Of a DNA stretch of 64,000 nucleotides, positions 21,131 to 30,413 are shown piece after piece. Position numbers and translations under genes: made by a program. The notes below the pieces were generated by a model. That model did no database searches. It saw only the letters and a list, made by a program, of their open reading frames with translations, and was not told where the DNA came from. The DNA lies in NCBI GenBank assembly GCA_016935315.1, contig JAFGRD010000081.1:124001-188000 (forward strand), in the 5' to 3' direction. Position 1 is the stretch's first letter. Each line of letters opens with the position of its first letter. The stretch comes from Pirellulales bacterium (lineage in GTDB: Bacteria; Planctomycetota; Planctomycetia; Pirellulales; Thermoguttaceae).

Positions 21131-22774
21131 ATGTGCGACCGCGTGCTTTGCGGAAACGGCTGGCTGCCGACGATCTTGGTTGCCCTGGCCGCGTCGTGGG
21201 CCGGGGCCCAGGAACTCGGCGGCTCCGGGCCGCCGGATTCGGAGGCCGTCGGCAGCGGTCAGGCGGAAGCCGACCGCGCGTCGATCCTGATCCACACGTT
21301 GCGACGGATGGACATCGACGAGGACGGCTTGCTGGAGCCCTCGGAGATATCCGATCAGACGCGGCCCTACGTCCAGCGCGTGGCCAAGCTCGCCGCGCTC
21401 GATGGATCGGCGCCGCTGTCCATGGACGCGCTGGAGACGGCGGTCCGGCGGCACTACGGCAATGAGCGGCCCCGGCCGCCCTACGGTCCCCGGCGCATCG
21501 TGCGGCGGTTGCCCGAGATGGGCGATTCGGTCAACGGATTCGGACAGGTCGAGGGGCTGGAGCCGATTCCGGGCTTCGGGGCGGATTCCGAGTTCTTCGC
21601 TGCCGTCGAAAAGGTCGATCTGGACCGGGCCGCCGAACGGCTCAGGCAGTACGACAAGAACCAGGACGGCTATCTGGATTCACGAGAGCTCCGCGACGGG
21701 CGGTGGTACGACGATCCGTATCAGTACGACAAGAACCAGGACGGGCGTCTGAGCCTCCAGGAGTTGGCGTTGCGGTACGCCCAGCGACGCACTCGCGAGG
21801 CGCAGCAGCAAGAGCGTTCCTCGTCGCGGCCGGAATCGGACGGCCAGCGGCGGAACAACGGGGAGGACCAACAACGGCGGCGTGAAGCCGAGCGCGGACG
21901 CCAGGACTACTACGCAAACCGTGAGGTCTGGCGACTCGCCGAGACCCTGGTGGGTCGCTACGACGCCAACCGCAACGGCGTGATCGACGGCAGCGAGTTG
22001 GAGAACGCGGGCATCCCCGCGGCGGCCGATGCCGACGGCCGAGGTCGGGTCGATCGCAGGGAACTCGCCCTGTGGCTGGCCGAGCGATCCGCCAAGATGT
22101 CGCGACAACTGCCGGCAGGCCTGCCCGACTGGTTCGCGCGACGCGACGCCAACGGCGACGGCCAGGTCGTGATGGCCGAGTTTGCCGAAGAGTGGACCGA
22201 AGACAAGGCAACCGAATTCGCCAAGTACGATCTGGACGAAGACGGCATCCTCATGCCGGACGAGTGCGTCCGGGCGACCACCGTCCCCATCGGCAAGTAC
22301 ACGAATCACCAGTTTCAGATCATTCCCGCGCACGGACTGGTCTATTCGGACGTCGAGATCCGCGATGCCGTCGAGATTGCCGACCTGGACGTGCAGCTTT
22401 CCATCACCCACACTATGGACGGAGCCTTGGACGTGTTCCTGATCGGTCCGCAAGAGGATCGCATCGAGCTGTTCACCGGCGTGGGTGGCAGCGACGATCA
22501 TTTCCAGAATACGATCCTCGACGACGAATCGCAGACGCCGATCGTCAAGGCCCGGCCGCCGTTCGCGGGCCGCTTTCAACCCGAGGCGGTTCTGAAACGG
22601 CAACCGAGCTTGAAAACCTTCTACGGCAGCAGCGCGACCGGCACGTGGACGTTGATGATCCGGGCCCAACGGAGCGATCGGCCCGGTGTGCTGCACGGCT
22701 GGTCGCTGATCGTCACGCCGGCGGAAGTGCCGGAAGAGATGGACGAGCTGGAAATACCCGGCGACGCTCTGTGA
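21131..22774 (+). CDS. Secreted EF-hand protein with C-terminal P-domain
   Basis: The protein has 547 residues with a signal peptide (cleavage near ASWAGAQ). Six EF-hand-like calcium loops can be read: DIDEDGLLEPSE (about 61), DKNQDGYLDSRE (about 174), DKNQDGRLSLQE (about 194), DANRNGVIDGSE (about 277), DANGDGQVVMAE (about 336) and DLDEDGILMPDE (about 366). Residues about 405-535 form a proprotein-convertase P-domain (VEIADLDVQLSITHTMDGALD, ATGTWTLMIRAQRSDRPGVL). The P-domain normally follows a subtilisin domain, which is missing here, so this is probably a calcium-dependent adhesive or scaffold protein. It sits head to head with the metallo-hydrolase gene. Confidence 0.85.
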   Translation: MCDRVLCGNGWLPTILVALAASWAGAQELGGSGPPDSEAVGSGQAEADRASILIHTLRRMDIDEDGLLEPSEISDQTRPYVQRVAKLAALDGSAPLSMDALETAVRRHYGNERPRPPYGPRRIVRRLPEMGDSVNGFGQVEGLEPIPGFGADSEFFAAVEKVDLDRAAERLRQYDKNQDGYLDSRELRDGRWYDDPYQYDKNQDGRLSLQELALRYAQRRTREAQQQERSSSRPESDGQRRNNGEDQQRRREAERGRQDYYANREVWRLAETLVGRYDANRNGVIDGSELENAGIPAAADADGRGRVDRRELALWLAERSAKMSRQLPAGLPDWFARRDANGDGQVVMAEFAEEWTEDKATEFAKYDLDEDGILMPDECVRATTVPIGKYTNHQFQIIPAHGLVYSDVEIRDAVEIADLDVQLSITHTMDGALDVFLIGPQEDRIELFTGVGGSDDHFQNTILDDESQTPIVKARPPFAGRFQPEAVLKRQPSLKTFYGSSATGTWTLMIRAQRSDRPGVLHGWSLIVTPAEVPEEMDELEIPGDAL

Positions 22775-22791
22775 AGGGCTTTTTTGCCGAC

Positions 22792-23676
22792 TCAGTCACG
22801 AATCACGTCGGCGTAGCTGAGCAGTTGAATCCCCCGCTCGCGGATGACCCGCTTGACTTCTTCGCTGAGGAAGGCCTTGGTGACCCCGTCGCGGTCGGCG
22901 GCCACGTGGCGATAGCCGACGTGCCCGATGGCCCGCATCTCCGGAGTATCGACGCCCGGATGCTCGACGAAAAGCCATAAGCCGGGCTTGAGGCCCTTGA
23001 GGATCTCGACCAGGGCAGCCTCTTTCTGCTCGGGCGTCGTTCCCGTGCCGCCGAAGCCGCCGGCACTTCGTGCTCCCGGGACCCCCAGCGGCAACCGGTA
23101 CTCCTTCGAGAGCCGCTCGACCAGCGCGCGGAGTTCCGGCGACGACACGGCCGTACCCATGTGGCAACTCAAGTGCGAGACCTGGGGAATCTCCCCCTGG
23201 GCCAGCTCGATCTGCGCCCGCAGCTCTTTCTCTACCTCGTCCAGTTTCGGTTCGGCGTCGAGGAAACCGGTGTTCGGCGGGAAGTTGCTTCGCTGGCTGG
23301 TCATCGGAAGGAACTTGCCCTGCCGATCGACCAGGCTGGGCGCCGGCGTGATCGGTCCCCACTTGACCCATTCCCACTCGGAAGTGAGCGTCAAGTGGAC
23401 TCCCACGTCCAGCCCGGGGTTCTCCTCCAGCAGCTTGACCGCTTCGTTGAACCATGGGCAAGGGACCATCACCTCGACCGACCGCACGATGCCTTCGCGG
23501 TAGGACCGGATGCAGCCGACGTTGGCCGCATGGGAGGAGCCGATGTCGTCGCCGCGGACGAGCAGGCGGATCTGGCCGTCTTCCGCCGGGGAGTCGTTCT
23601 GCGCCAGCGCCGGGCTGCCGAGCGCGGCCATCAGCAAGCCAAGCCACATGCGGTGGAGAGATCGTACCGGTCTCAT
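22792..23676 (-). CDS. YdjC/ChbG-family carbohydrate deacetylase, exported
   Basis: The protein has 294 residues. The ATG at 23676 has AAGGAG nine bases upstream and opens a signal peptide (MRPVRSLHRMWLGLLMAALG). The core has the family metal-binding features RGDDIGSSHAANVG (the DD motif), DVGVHLTLTSEW (histidine) and a C-terminal VEHPGVDTPEM. The enzyme class removes acetyl groups from oligosaccharides. Export suggests action on extracellular glycans. It is tail to tail with the EF-hand gene (17 bases apart), and its gene follows the flavodoxin-like gene. Confidence 0.87.
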   Translation of the reverse strand: MRPVRSLHRMWLGLLMAALGSPALAQNDSPAEDGQIRLLVRGDDIGSSHAANVGCIRSYREGIVRSVEVMVPCPWFNEAVKLLEENPGLDVGVHLTLTSEWEWVKWGPITPAPSLVDRQGKFLPMTSQRSNFPPNTGFLDAEPKLDEVEKELRAQIELAQGEIPQVSHLSCHMGTAVSSPELRALVERLSKEYRLPLGVPGARSAGGFGGTGTTPEQKEAALVEILKGLKPGLWLFVEHPGVDTPEMRAIGHVGYRHVAADRDGVTKAFLSEEVKRVIRERGIQLLSYADVIRD

Positions 23677-23714
23677 CGGGAGGGGCTCCTTTCTGGTCGG
23701 GGCCGGGCACGGCA

Positions 23715-24302
23715 CTACCGGTCGGCGGCCGGGAATCGGGAACGCACCAGTTGGCGGACCTCTTCCAACCAGGCTTTTCGCTGCTCGGGCGTGCTGAGGA
23801 TGATCGATTCGAAGTTGCGGCGGTGAAAGTCTTCCACGCCGCAGAAGTTGAAGACGCAGGCCTTCCAGAGATTCTCCAGCGGATCGCCGAACAGCTCCAA
23901 CTCGGCCTCGCGGGGCGTGTTCGACGTGGTCAGCACCAGCGCCGATCTTCCCTTGAGCAAACCGACCACGCCGTCGGGACCGAACTCGTAGACGGATCCC
24001 TGGCGAAACACGCGGTCGAGCCAGCCCTTGAGGATCGCCGGCGGCTGACCCCACCAGTTCGGATGGACCACGACGTAGCCGTCGGCCGCAGCCACCTCAT
24101 CCACGTGCCGTTGGACGGCCGGGTCGAGCTCGGCCTGTTTGTCGATCTCTTCGTGCGGCAAGATCGGATCGAAGCCCTCCTGGTAGAGGTCGTGAAAGAC
24201 GACGTCGTGTCCCGCTGTCCGGAGTTGTTCGACGGCCGCTTCGGCAATCGCATGGCAGAAGCTCCCCGGGTGCTGGTGCCCGATGACGACGAAGACCTTC
24301 AT
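23715..24302 (-). CDS. NAD(P)H quinone reductase, flavodoxin-like fold
   Basis: The protein has 195 residues of the NQO1/KefF-like family: N-terminal phosphate loop GHQHPGSFCHAIAEA, the PNWWGQPPAILKGWLDRVF block that binds flavin and substrate, and TTSNTPREAE. It would reduce quinones by two electrons with FMN or FAD bound. AAAGGGG lies nine bases before the ATG. It is the upstream gene of the pair with the deacetylase (38 bases apart). Confidence 0.88.
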   Translation of the reverse strand: MKVFVVIGHQHPGSFCHAIAEAAVEQLRTAGHDVVFHDLYQEGFDPILPHEEIDKQAELDPAVQRHVDEVAAADGYVVVHPNWWGQPPAILKGWLDRVFRQGSVYEFGPDGVVGLLKGRSALVLTTSNTPREAELELFGDPLENLWKACVFNFCGVEDFHRRNFESIILSTPEQRKAWLEEVRQLVRSRFPAADR

Positions 24303-24398
24303 GAGACTGGACCCCTTTGCCTGAAAACGGATTGTGCGCCCGTGCCCGGTTCGGGCTGCCTGCCATGAGCCGGGCGGTTTTCGGCGGCCGGTGAGTCG

Positions 24399-26597
24399 TC
24401 AGCGGACGCTCATGTCGCAACTCAGCCCGCCCGAGGCGGGCAGATAGGCGTTGCGGACGTAGTCGGCCACCATACGGTCGGCGCTGAAACGCCAGGCCAG
24501 CGTGCCGATGGAATTCATCATCCGCTTGATCCACTGCCGCGGCAGACCGTCGATATCGCGATCGTAGTACAACGGGATGATCTCTTGCTCGAGCACGCGA
24601 TACAGATCAGCGGCGTCGCGGGCATCGGTGATGGCGTCGTCGACGTGCTGGGAGCCGCGACTGATGGCAAAACCGTTGGAGCCGTCGTAGGCCTCTGCCC
24701 ACCACCCGTCCAGCACCGAAAGGTTCAACGCCCCGTTGAGCACCGCCTTCTGGCCGCTGGTGCCGGAGGCCTCCAACGGTCGCCGCGGGTTGTTCAACCA
24801 GACGTCGACGCCTTGGATCAAGTGGCGGCACACGTTGATGTCGTAGTCTTCCACGAAGGCGATCCGCCCGGCAAAGCGGGGATCGTGGCGGAAGTTGGCG
24901 ATGTTCTTGATCAGCTGCTTACCCGGCTCGTCGGCTGGGTGGGCCTTGCCGGCAAAGATGAACTGCACCGGCCGATTCGGATCGTTCACCACCTCCGCCA
25001 GCCGATCCTGATCGGTCAGAATCAACATGGCCCGCTTGTACGTGGCGAAACGCCGGCCGAATCCGATGGTGAGGATGCTGGGGTCGAGAATATTTCGAGC
25101 GGCCTCGACGGCCTCATCGCTCTCGCCGCGACGGCGGCATTGGCGGCTGACGCGCCGGCGGGCGAACGCCAGCAGCAGGTTCTTCAGTGCGTAGTGCGTC
25201 TCCCAGAGCTCCCCGGGATCTACGTCGTGAATTCTCTGCCAGTCTTGCGGCTCGCCCATGCGGTGCATCCAGCCGACCGGGAAGTTCCGATCGTAGAGCT
25301 GCTGCATCTGCCAGGCCAGCCAACTGGGAATGTGGACGCCGTTGGTGATGTGGCCGATGGGGATCTCTTCTTCCACGCGCCACGGCCAGAGATGGGCCCA
25401 CATCCGTCGCGTCACGTGGCCGTGCAGGTTGCTCACCGCGTTGGCCCGCCGCGAGAGCTTCAGGCCGAGCACGGTCATGCAGAACGACTCGTTCTGGTTC
25501 TGCGGCTCGACGCGCCCCAGCCCCATCAACTGCTCAAACGAGATTCCCAACTCATCCCGCAGCGGGCCAAGGTGCTCCTCGATCAACTGGCCGTCGAAGC
25601 GGTCGTGGCCGGCGGGCACCGGCGTATGCGTGGTGAACGCCGTGCGCTGAGCGACCTCGCGAAGTGCATCGTCGAAGCTCATGCCGTCGTCCTTGATCCG
25701 CTCGCGGATTGCCTCCAACGTAGCGAACCCGCTGTGCCCTTCGTTCAGATGGTAGACGCCCGGCGTGATTCCCAGGGCCTTCAAGGTGCGGATGCCTCCT
25801 ACGCCCGAGACCAATTCCTGGCGGATCCGCGTGCGGTTGTCGCCTCCGTAGAGCCGGGCGGTCAACTCGCGGTCCTCGGGACTGTTGCTGGGCACGTCGC
25901 AATCGAGCAGGTACAGATTGACCCGCCCCACGCGCATCAGCCAGACCTTCGCCAACAGCCTGCCGGTTCGCGTGTGGATCTCCACCGTGATCGGTTTGCC
26001 GTCGCGTCCCCGGGCCGGCTCCATGGGAAGGTTCTCGACCTTCGTGTTGAGGTACTCTTCCTGCTGATACCCGTTGCCGTCAAGATGCTGTTTGAAATAG
26101 CCCTGGTCGTAGAACAGCCCGATGGCCACCAACGGCACGCCCAGCGAACTGGCGCTCTTGATATGATCGCCGGAAAGGACTCCCAGCCCGCCCGAATAGA
26201 TCGGAACCGACTCGTGCACGCCGAACTCGAGCGAAAAGTAGGCGACCGGCTTGGCCCCCAGTACGCCGGCATGGGTGTTTCCCCAAGTCTGCGCTTCGGC
26301 CAGATACTCCTTCAATCGCCGGTAGGCATGGTTGATCCGGCTGTAGAGAACCAATTCCGCAGCCCGCATCTCCAATCGCTCGGGGGTGAACTCCGAGAGC
26401 AGAGCGATCGGGTTGTGATCCAACTGCCGCCACCGAATCGGATCCAGGTCGCGGAAGAGATTGATCACCTCCGGGTGCCAACTCCACCACAAGTTCCGCG
26501 CCAATGCCGTGCACTTGTCGTACAGGGTCTCGGCCGTAAGTTCAATTGCCGCAGATACTTGCGGCGCACTTGCAGGAATCGCTTCGATCTGGCTCAT
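24399..26597 (-). CDS. glgP: Alpha-glucan (glycogen) phosphorylase
   Basis: The protein has 732 residues, shorter than the roughly 830 of animal-type glycogen phosphorylase but normal for the bacterial/archaeal class with an N-terminal DUF3417 region (NLWWSWHPEVINLFRDLDP, about 35-53). EFGVHESVPIYSGGLGVLSG, LNEGHSGFATLE and HTPVPAGHDRF are family blocks. The pyridoxal-phosphate lysine is in EASGTSGQKAVLNGALNLS (about residue 616). It phosphorolyses alpha-1,4-glucan to glucose 1-phosphate in the cytoplasm. No other glycogen genes are next to it, so it is probably monocistronic. Confidence 0.95.
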   Translation of the reverse strand: MSQIEAIPASAPQVSAAIELTAETLYDKCTALARNLWWSWHPEVINLFRDLDPIRWRQLDHNPIALLSEFTPERLEMRAAELVLYSRINHAYRRLKEYLAEAQTWGNTHAGVLGAKPVAYFSLEFGVHESVPIYSGGLGVLSGDHIKSASSLGVPLVAIGLFYDQGYFKQHLDGNGYQQEEYLNTKVENLPMEPARGRDGKPITVEIHTRTGRLLAKVWLMRVGRVNLYLLDCDVPSNSPEDRELTARLYGGDNRTRIRQELVSGVGGIRTLKALGITPGVYHLNEGHSGFATLEAIRERIKDDGMSFDDALREVAQRTAFTTHTPVPAGHDRFDGQLIEEHLGPLRDELGISFEQLMGLGRVEPQNQNESFCMTVLGLKLSRRANAVSNLHGHVTRRMWAHLWPWRVEEEIPIGHITNGVHIPSWLAWQMQQLYDRNFPVGWMHRMGEPQDWQRIHDVDPGELWETHYALKNLLLAFARRRVSRQCRRRGESDEAVEAARNILDPSILTIGFGRRFATYKRAMLILTDQDRLAEVVNDPNRPVQFIFAGKAHPADEPGKQLIKNIANFRHDPRFAGRIAFVEDYDINVCRHLIQGVDVWLNNPRRPLEASGTSGQKAVLNGALNLSVLDGWWAEAYDGSNGFAISRGSQHVDDAITDARDAADLYRVLEQEIIPLYYDRDIDGLPRQWIKRMMNSIGTLAWRFSADRMVADYVRNAYLPASGGLSCDMSVR

Positions 26598-26880
26598 CGG
26601 AATCGTCTGCTCCCAAGGACCACACGGTAGATTTCAAGCAGGGGATTATACCGGTGTGCGGAGCCCAGGGCGACCCCAGTAACCAGGGCGACCCCCGCAA
26701 TTCGGCTCGACACCTCCGGCCCGGCACTACCGTAGTATCGCATCTGTTCTGGCGCCGTGCGTGGCCGTGTCTCTCCGGTCGGGCATGTGCCGTCGGCGGG
26801 CGTGCGGGTATCGCGGTTTGGCGCGGCTGCGGCCGCGCGTATCGGTTTTTCCGGCACGCCCGGCGCACGCTTCCCCTGCA
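26598..26880. other. Intergenic region with hairpin and T-run
   Basis: GCGCGGC-TGCG-GCCGCGC (26821-26838) followed by GTATCGGTTTTT reads like an intrinsic terminator on the + strand, but both neighbours are on the - strand. An 11-base palindrome ACTACCGTAGT lies at 26726-26736 upstream of glgP. I see no gene here. Confidence 0.5.
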
Positions 26881-28089
26881 TTACCGCACACCCGACTGCA
26901 GCCAGAGATGCAAGCAGGGGGCCTCGAAGCTGTACGGCTTTCCGAGCAGATCGAGGTCGCCGTCGCCGTCGAAGTCGCCGAGCTTCGATTCATGGTGGGC
27001 CTTGCCCACGGCGATCACCTCCTCGCGAAGATCACCCTTGCCGTCGCCCCAGAAGATGCGTGTCTTGCAGTTCTTGCCGGCGCCTGGCTGGCCCATCTCG
27101 CCCGAAAAAACGTCCAGATGACCGTCCCCGTCGATGTCGGCGACCTGCAGGCTGTGGCCGTGGATGATCAGGTCCGCCAGCCGATGGGCAACCCAGCGGC
27201 GGCCGTCCCACCGAAACCACTCCAGCGGGCCGTCACTGTCGCCGGGGCTGAGGACGACCTCGGGCCGATCCCCGGGAACGATCTGACCGACCGCCGTGCG
27301 CGTGTTGGCGCGAGCGGAGATTCGATGGGGCACGTATTTCGTCCCGCCGGCGTGCTCGAACCAGTAGCCCGCCCCGACGATGTCGACCTTGCCGTCGAGG
27401 TTCATATCGGCCACGTCCATGCCCTCGTGCCCCGGCCCGCTCGAGTAGGTGAAGATTACGGTGACCTTCCAGGCGCCGGCGGCTCGTGGGCTCTCGGGCA
27501 CCTCGGCCAGATAGAGCCGCCTGGCCGTCTGGCTCCACCAGGCAAACTCGGCCTTGCCGTCGTCGTCGAAATCGCCGAACCGGCTGTCGTGCTGGTATCG
27601 GGCGTCGTCTCCCGACTTGATCGTGCGTCGTTTCCAGGGCACCTTCGGCTGATGATCCGGATGAGGGTTCTCCCACCACCACACGCCGTCGTCGCGGAAG
27701 TCGCCGCAGAAGACGACGTCGAGATCTCCGTCGCCGTCGATATCGAAAGAGTCGCCGCCGGCTTCGATGTGCAACGGCTGGTCATCGATAGTGTATTTCA
27801 CCCAGTGGCCGTTGCCCTGGTGCTTGTACCAGACGACCGAGGGCGCCTGGCTGCGCTCGGTAATCACGAAATCGTCCGTGCCATCGCGATCGACGTCCAA
27901 CACCAGGCTGGCGGTCTGCTGCCGGCCGGAGTTGGGCGTCTCCAAGGCGCCGGTCTTCGTGGAGACGCAGGTCCAGGACGGACCGGTCGCCGCAGCCGCG
28001 GTCGCCATGCTGAGGATCATCGCCGGCGCCGACAACAAACTGCGCAACTTCAAACTGCACAACTTCAACTCGGGTATCTTCTGCCGCAT
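26881..28089 (-). CDS. Secreted FG-GAP/VCBS-repeat protein
   Basis: The protein has 402 residues with a signal-like N-terminus (MILSMATAAAAT, cleavage about 35). Six calcium-binding repeat cores can be read: DVDRDGTDD, DIDGDGDLD, DFDDDGKAE, DMNLDGKVD, DIDGDGHLD and DFDGDGDLD. This is the pattern of a seven-bladed integrin-like propeller, common in planctomycete exoproteins of unknown ligand. The start at 28089 has GGAGAAGG close upstream. It stands alone between gaps of nearly 300 bases or more. Confidence 0.88.
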   Translation of the reverse strand: MRQKIPELKLCSLKLRSLLSAPAMILSMATAAAATGPSWTCVSTKTGALETPNSGRQQTASLVLDVDRDGTDDFVITERSQAPSVVWYKHQGNGHWVKYTIDDQPLHIEAGGDSFDIDGDGDLDVVFCGDFRDDGVWWWENPHPDHQPKVPWKRRTIKSGDDARYQHDSRFGDFDDDGKAEFAWWSQTARRLYLAEVPESPRAAGAWKVTVIFTYSSGPGHEGMDVADMNLDGKVDIVGAGYWFEHAGGTKYVPHRISARANTRTAVGQIVPGDRPEVVLSPGDSDGPLEWFRWDGRRWVAHRLADLIIHGHSLQVADIDGDGHLDVFSGEMGQPGAGKNCKTRIFWGDGKGDLREEVIAVGKAHHESKLGDFDGDGDLDLLGKPYSFEAPCLHLWLQSGVR

Positions 28090-28409
28090 CGTACCTTCTC
28101 CCCGGCGTGCATGGCTCCCCGGCGTGCATGGCCGCGAGCAAGCGGAACGGTTGAGCCAATCTCATCGTAAGGGGCAGGCCACCGTTGTCAAGCGGCTTGC
28201 GATCGAATCGCACGGGGCGCTCAGCCCGTTCGGACTGCCAGCCGCGGTGAGAGGGCTCCGGTTGCCGCGCCCAGCGGCGGAAGCCCGCCGGCCCGCCGGA
28301 GACCGGGCGAAACCATTGCCGCGGCAGTCGGCACGGTGTATGCTGGCGTGATGGCCGGCACCATCCCCGGCAGAAGACGTCGAAGCTGAAGAAACAGGAG
28401 ACCGTGACC
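28090..28409. other. Intergenic region between divergent genes
   Basis: A GC-rich gap between the FG-GAP and NIPSNAP genes. A direct repeat of CCCCGGCGTGCATGG lies near 28100-28131. I found no gene, RNA or clear promoter elements. Confidence 0.4.
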
Positions 28410-29192
28410 ATGAAGCGCCGAGACTTTTTGACCGCCTCATGCCTTGCCGGTTTGGCCCCGCTGGGCGGTTTGGCCGCTGCCCAAGGAGCCGGCGACCGCG
28501 CGGAAAAGCAGTACTATCAACTGATCCTCTATCGGTTGGCGTCGGCGGCCAAGCAGAAGCTGTTGGACGATTTCCTCCGCGAGGCCGCCGTTGCGGCGCT
28601 GAACCGGATCGGCGTCGGGCCGGTCGGTGTGTTCAAGATGGCCGAAGGCGACGACCCGAGCATGTACGTCCTGCTGCCGCACGACTCGGTCGAATCGGTG
28701 GTGACCGTCGTCGAACGCCTCCAAGGCGACGAGCAGTTCCTCTCGGCCGGCAGGGCCTTTCTGGAGGCCCCGCCGTCCGATCCGGCCTACCTGCGGATGG
28801 AAAGCTCGCTGCTGGTGGCCTTCGACGGCGCCGCCAGGCTGGAATTGCCCACCAAGAAGAAGACCCGCGTGTTCCAGCTTCGTACGTATGAAAGCCACAA
28901 CATCGAGCGGGCGCAGAAGAAGATCGCGATGTTCAACGAAGGCGGCGAACTGGAGATCTTCCGCCGCACGGGCATGCCGCCGGTGTTCTTCGGCGAGACG
29001 CTAATCGGGGCAAAGATGCCGAACCTGACGTACATGCTCGGGTTCGACGACATGGAAGCCTGCGATCGGGGCTGGGCCAGCTTCCGCAACGACCCGGCGT
29101 GGTTGCGGCTCAAAGGCGACCCGGCGTACCGAGACACCGTGTCGAATATCACGAACCTGTTGTTGCGGCCCGCCGCAAGCTCGCAAGTCTGA
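28410..29192 (+). CDS. Tat-exported NIPSNAP-family protein
   Basis: The protein has 260 residues. The start is the ATG at 28410, with AGGAG nine bases upstream; a GTG two codons earlier is too close to that site. The N-terminus MKRRDFLTASCLAGLAPLGG is a twin-arginine signal. Two ferredoxin-like halves follow; the second (about 150-255) contains VFQLRTYESHNIERAQKKIA and FGETLIGAKMPNLTYMLGF, which match NIPSNAP. Biochemical role is unknown. The stop codon TGA directly touches the mobile-element-like sequence that begins at 29192. Confidence 0.88.
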   Translation: MKRRDFLTASCLAGLAPLGGLAAAQGAGDRAEKQYYQLILYRLASAAKQKLLDDFLREAAVAALNRIGVGPVGVFKMAEGDDPSMYVLLPHDSVESVVTVVERLQGDEQFLSAGRAFLEAPPSDPAYLRMESSLLVAFDGAARLELPTKKKTRVFQLRTYESHNIERAQKKIAMFNEGGELEIFRRTGMPPVFFGETLIGAKMPNLTYMLGFDDMEACDRGWASFRNDPAWLRLKGDPAYRDTVSNITNLLLRPAASSQV

Positions 29193-29417
29193 GGACTCGT
29201 AAAAAAACAGGTTGGGCATTCTTATGGGGGAAAAGGCGGCGCAGACGCCTTTCCGGCCATAACGCTCGCCCTGTGTGAAGCGTCGATTCCGGTGACTTCT
29301 GATCGGGAAAAAACCACGAGAATCAAAGGCATCTTCCGTCTGCGCGTGATGAAAGAGCAAGGCCGCTACGCGTCTTTGCACTTTCATGTATGTCCAACTT
29401 GTTCTTTTGCGAGTCCT
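29192..29417. mobile_element. 226-bp MITE-like element with ~30-bp terminal inverted repeats
   Basis: The left end reads AGGACTCGTAAAAAAACAGG then TTGGGCATTC. The right end, read inward on the other strand, is AGGACTCGCAAAAGAACAAG then TTGGACATAC, giving five mismatches in 30. The interior (about 160 bp) codes for nothing recognisable. No target duplication is visible. A further AAGGACTCGTAA follows immediately (29418-29429). Related arms occur at 5926, 12470, 16439 and 39748. The mobilising enzyme is not in the window. Confidence 0.7.
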
Positions 29418-29444
29418 AAGGACTCGTAACTGGAGGAATCGACC

Positions 29445-30413
29445 ATGACCGTCTCCCATCGCCGTGCGTTCCTGAAGACGGCGGCCGCCGTGAGTCTGAC
29501 CGCCACGGGACTCGGCTTGCGGCCGCGCCGCGCCGTCGCCCAGGCGCAGAAGCCCCAACGGAAATTCACGCTGGATCTCGCCTGCGGCGCAATCGGCGTC
29601 GAGGCCGACCCGCGCGAAGCGATTCGCCTGGCCGCTCGATTCGGCTTCGAGTCGGTCGACCCGTCGGGAGAGTTTCTGGCCCGCCTCTCCGACGCCGAGC
29701 TCGACGCGCTGCTGGCGGAGATGAAGGCGAAGAACCTCGTCTGGGGAGCGGCCGGGTTGTCGGTGAATTTCCGCGGCGACGACTCCCAGTTCAAGGCGAG
29801 CATGCTACGGCTGCCCGAAGTGGCCCAAGGGCTGCAGCGGGCCGGCGCCGGCCGGGTGGGCACCTGGCTCTCGCCCTGCCACCGGTCGCTGACCTACCTG
29901 GCCAATTTCCGCCAACACGCCCGGCGGCTTCGTGAGGTAGCCAAGGTCCTGGGCGATTTCGGCCTGCGGTTCGGTATGGAATACGTCGGGCCGAAGACTT
30001 CCTGGACGGCGGCACAGTATCCGTTCATCCACACCCTGGCGGAAACCAAGGATCTGATCGCCGAGATCGGCCGCGACAACGTGGGTGTGGTCTTGGATAG
30101 CTGGCATTGGTACAACGCCCGGGAGACCGAAACCGACCTGCTGACGCTGACCAACCGGGACGTCGTCGCCTGCGATCTGAACGACGCCCCGGCCAACGTG
30201 CCGATCGACCAGCAGCGCGATGGTGTGCGCGACTTGCCCTGCGCCACCGGGGTCGTCGATTTGAAGGCATTCCTCGGAGCGCTGGTCCAGATCGGCTACG
30301 ACGGACCCGTCCGCGCCGAGCCGTTCAGCCGATCGCTCCGCGCCATGCCGAACGCGGAGGCCCTGGCCGCCACCGTCGGCGCCATGCAAAAGGCGTTTGC
30401 GCTGGTCCAGTGA
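29445..30413 (+). CDS. Tat-exported sugar-phosphate isomerase/epimerase-like TIM barrel
   Basis: The protein has 322 residues. GGAGG stands eight bases before the ATG. The signal is SHRRAFLKTAAAVSLTATGL (twin-arginine). The TIM-barrel (xylose-isomerase-like) domain includes FGFESVDPSGEFL, LRFGMEYVGPKTSW, GVVLDSWHWYNA and VRAEPFSRSLR; the E, D/H and E positions fit the usual metal site of the family. The substrate is unknown. With the NIPSNAP gene 250 bases upstream it may be one of several exported sugar-processing enzymes here. Confidence 0.87.
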   Translation: MTVSHRRAFLKTAAAVSLTATGLGLRPRRAVAQAQKPQRKFTLDLACGAIGVEADPREAIRLAARFGFESVDPSGEFLARLSDAELDALLAEMKAKNLVWGAAGLSVNFRGDDSQFKASMLRLPEVAQGLQRAGAGRVGTWLSPCHRSLTYLANFRQHARRLREVAKVLGDFGLRFGMEYVGPKTSWTAAQYPFIHTLAETKDLIAEIGRDNVGVVLDSWHWYNARETETDLLTLTNRDVVACDLNDAPANVPIDQQRDGVRDLPCATGVVDLKAFLGALVQIGYDGPVRAEPFSRSLRAMPNAEALAATVGAMQKAFALVQ

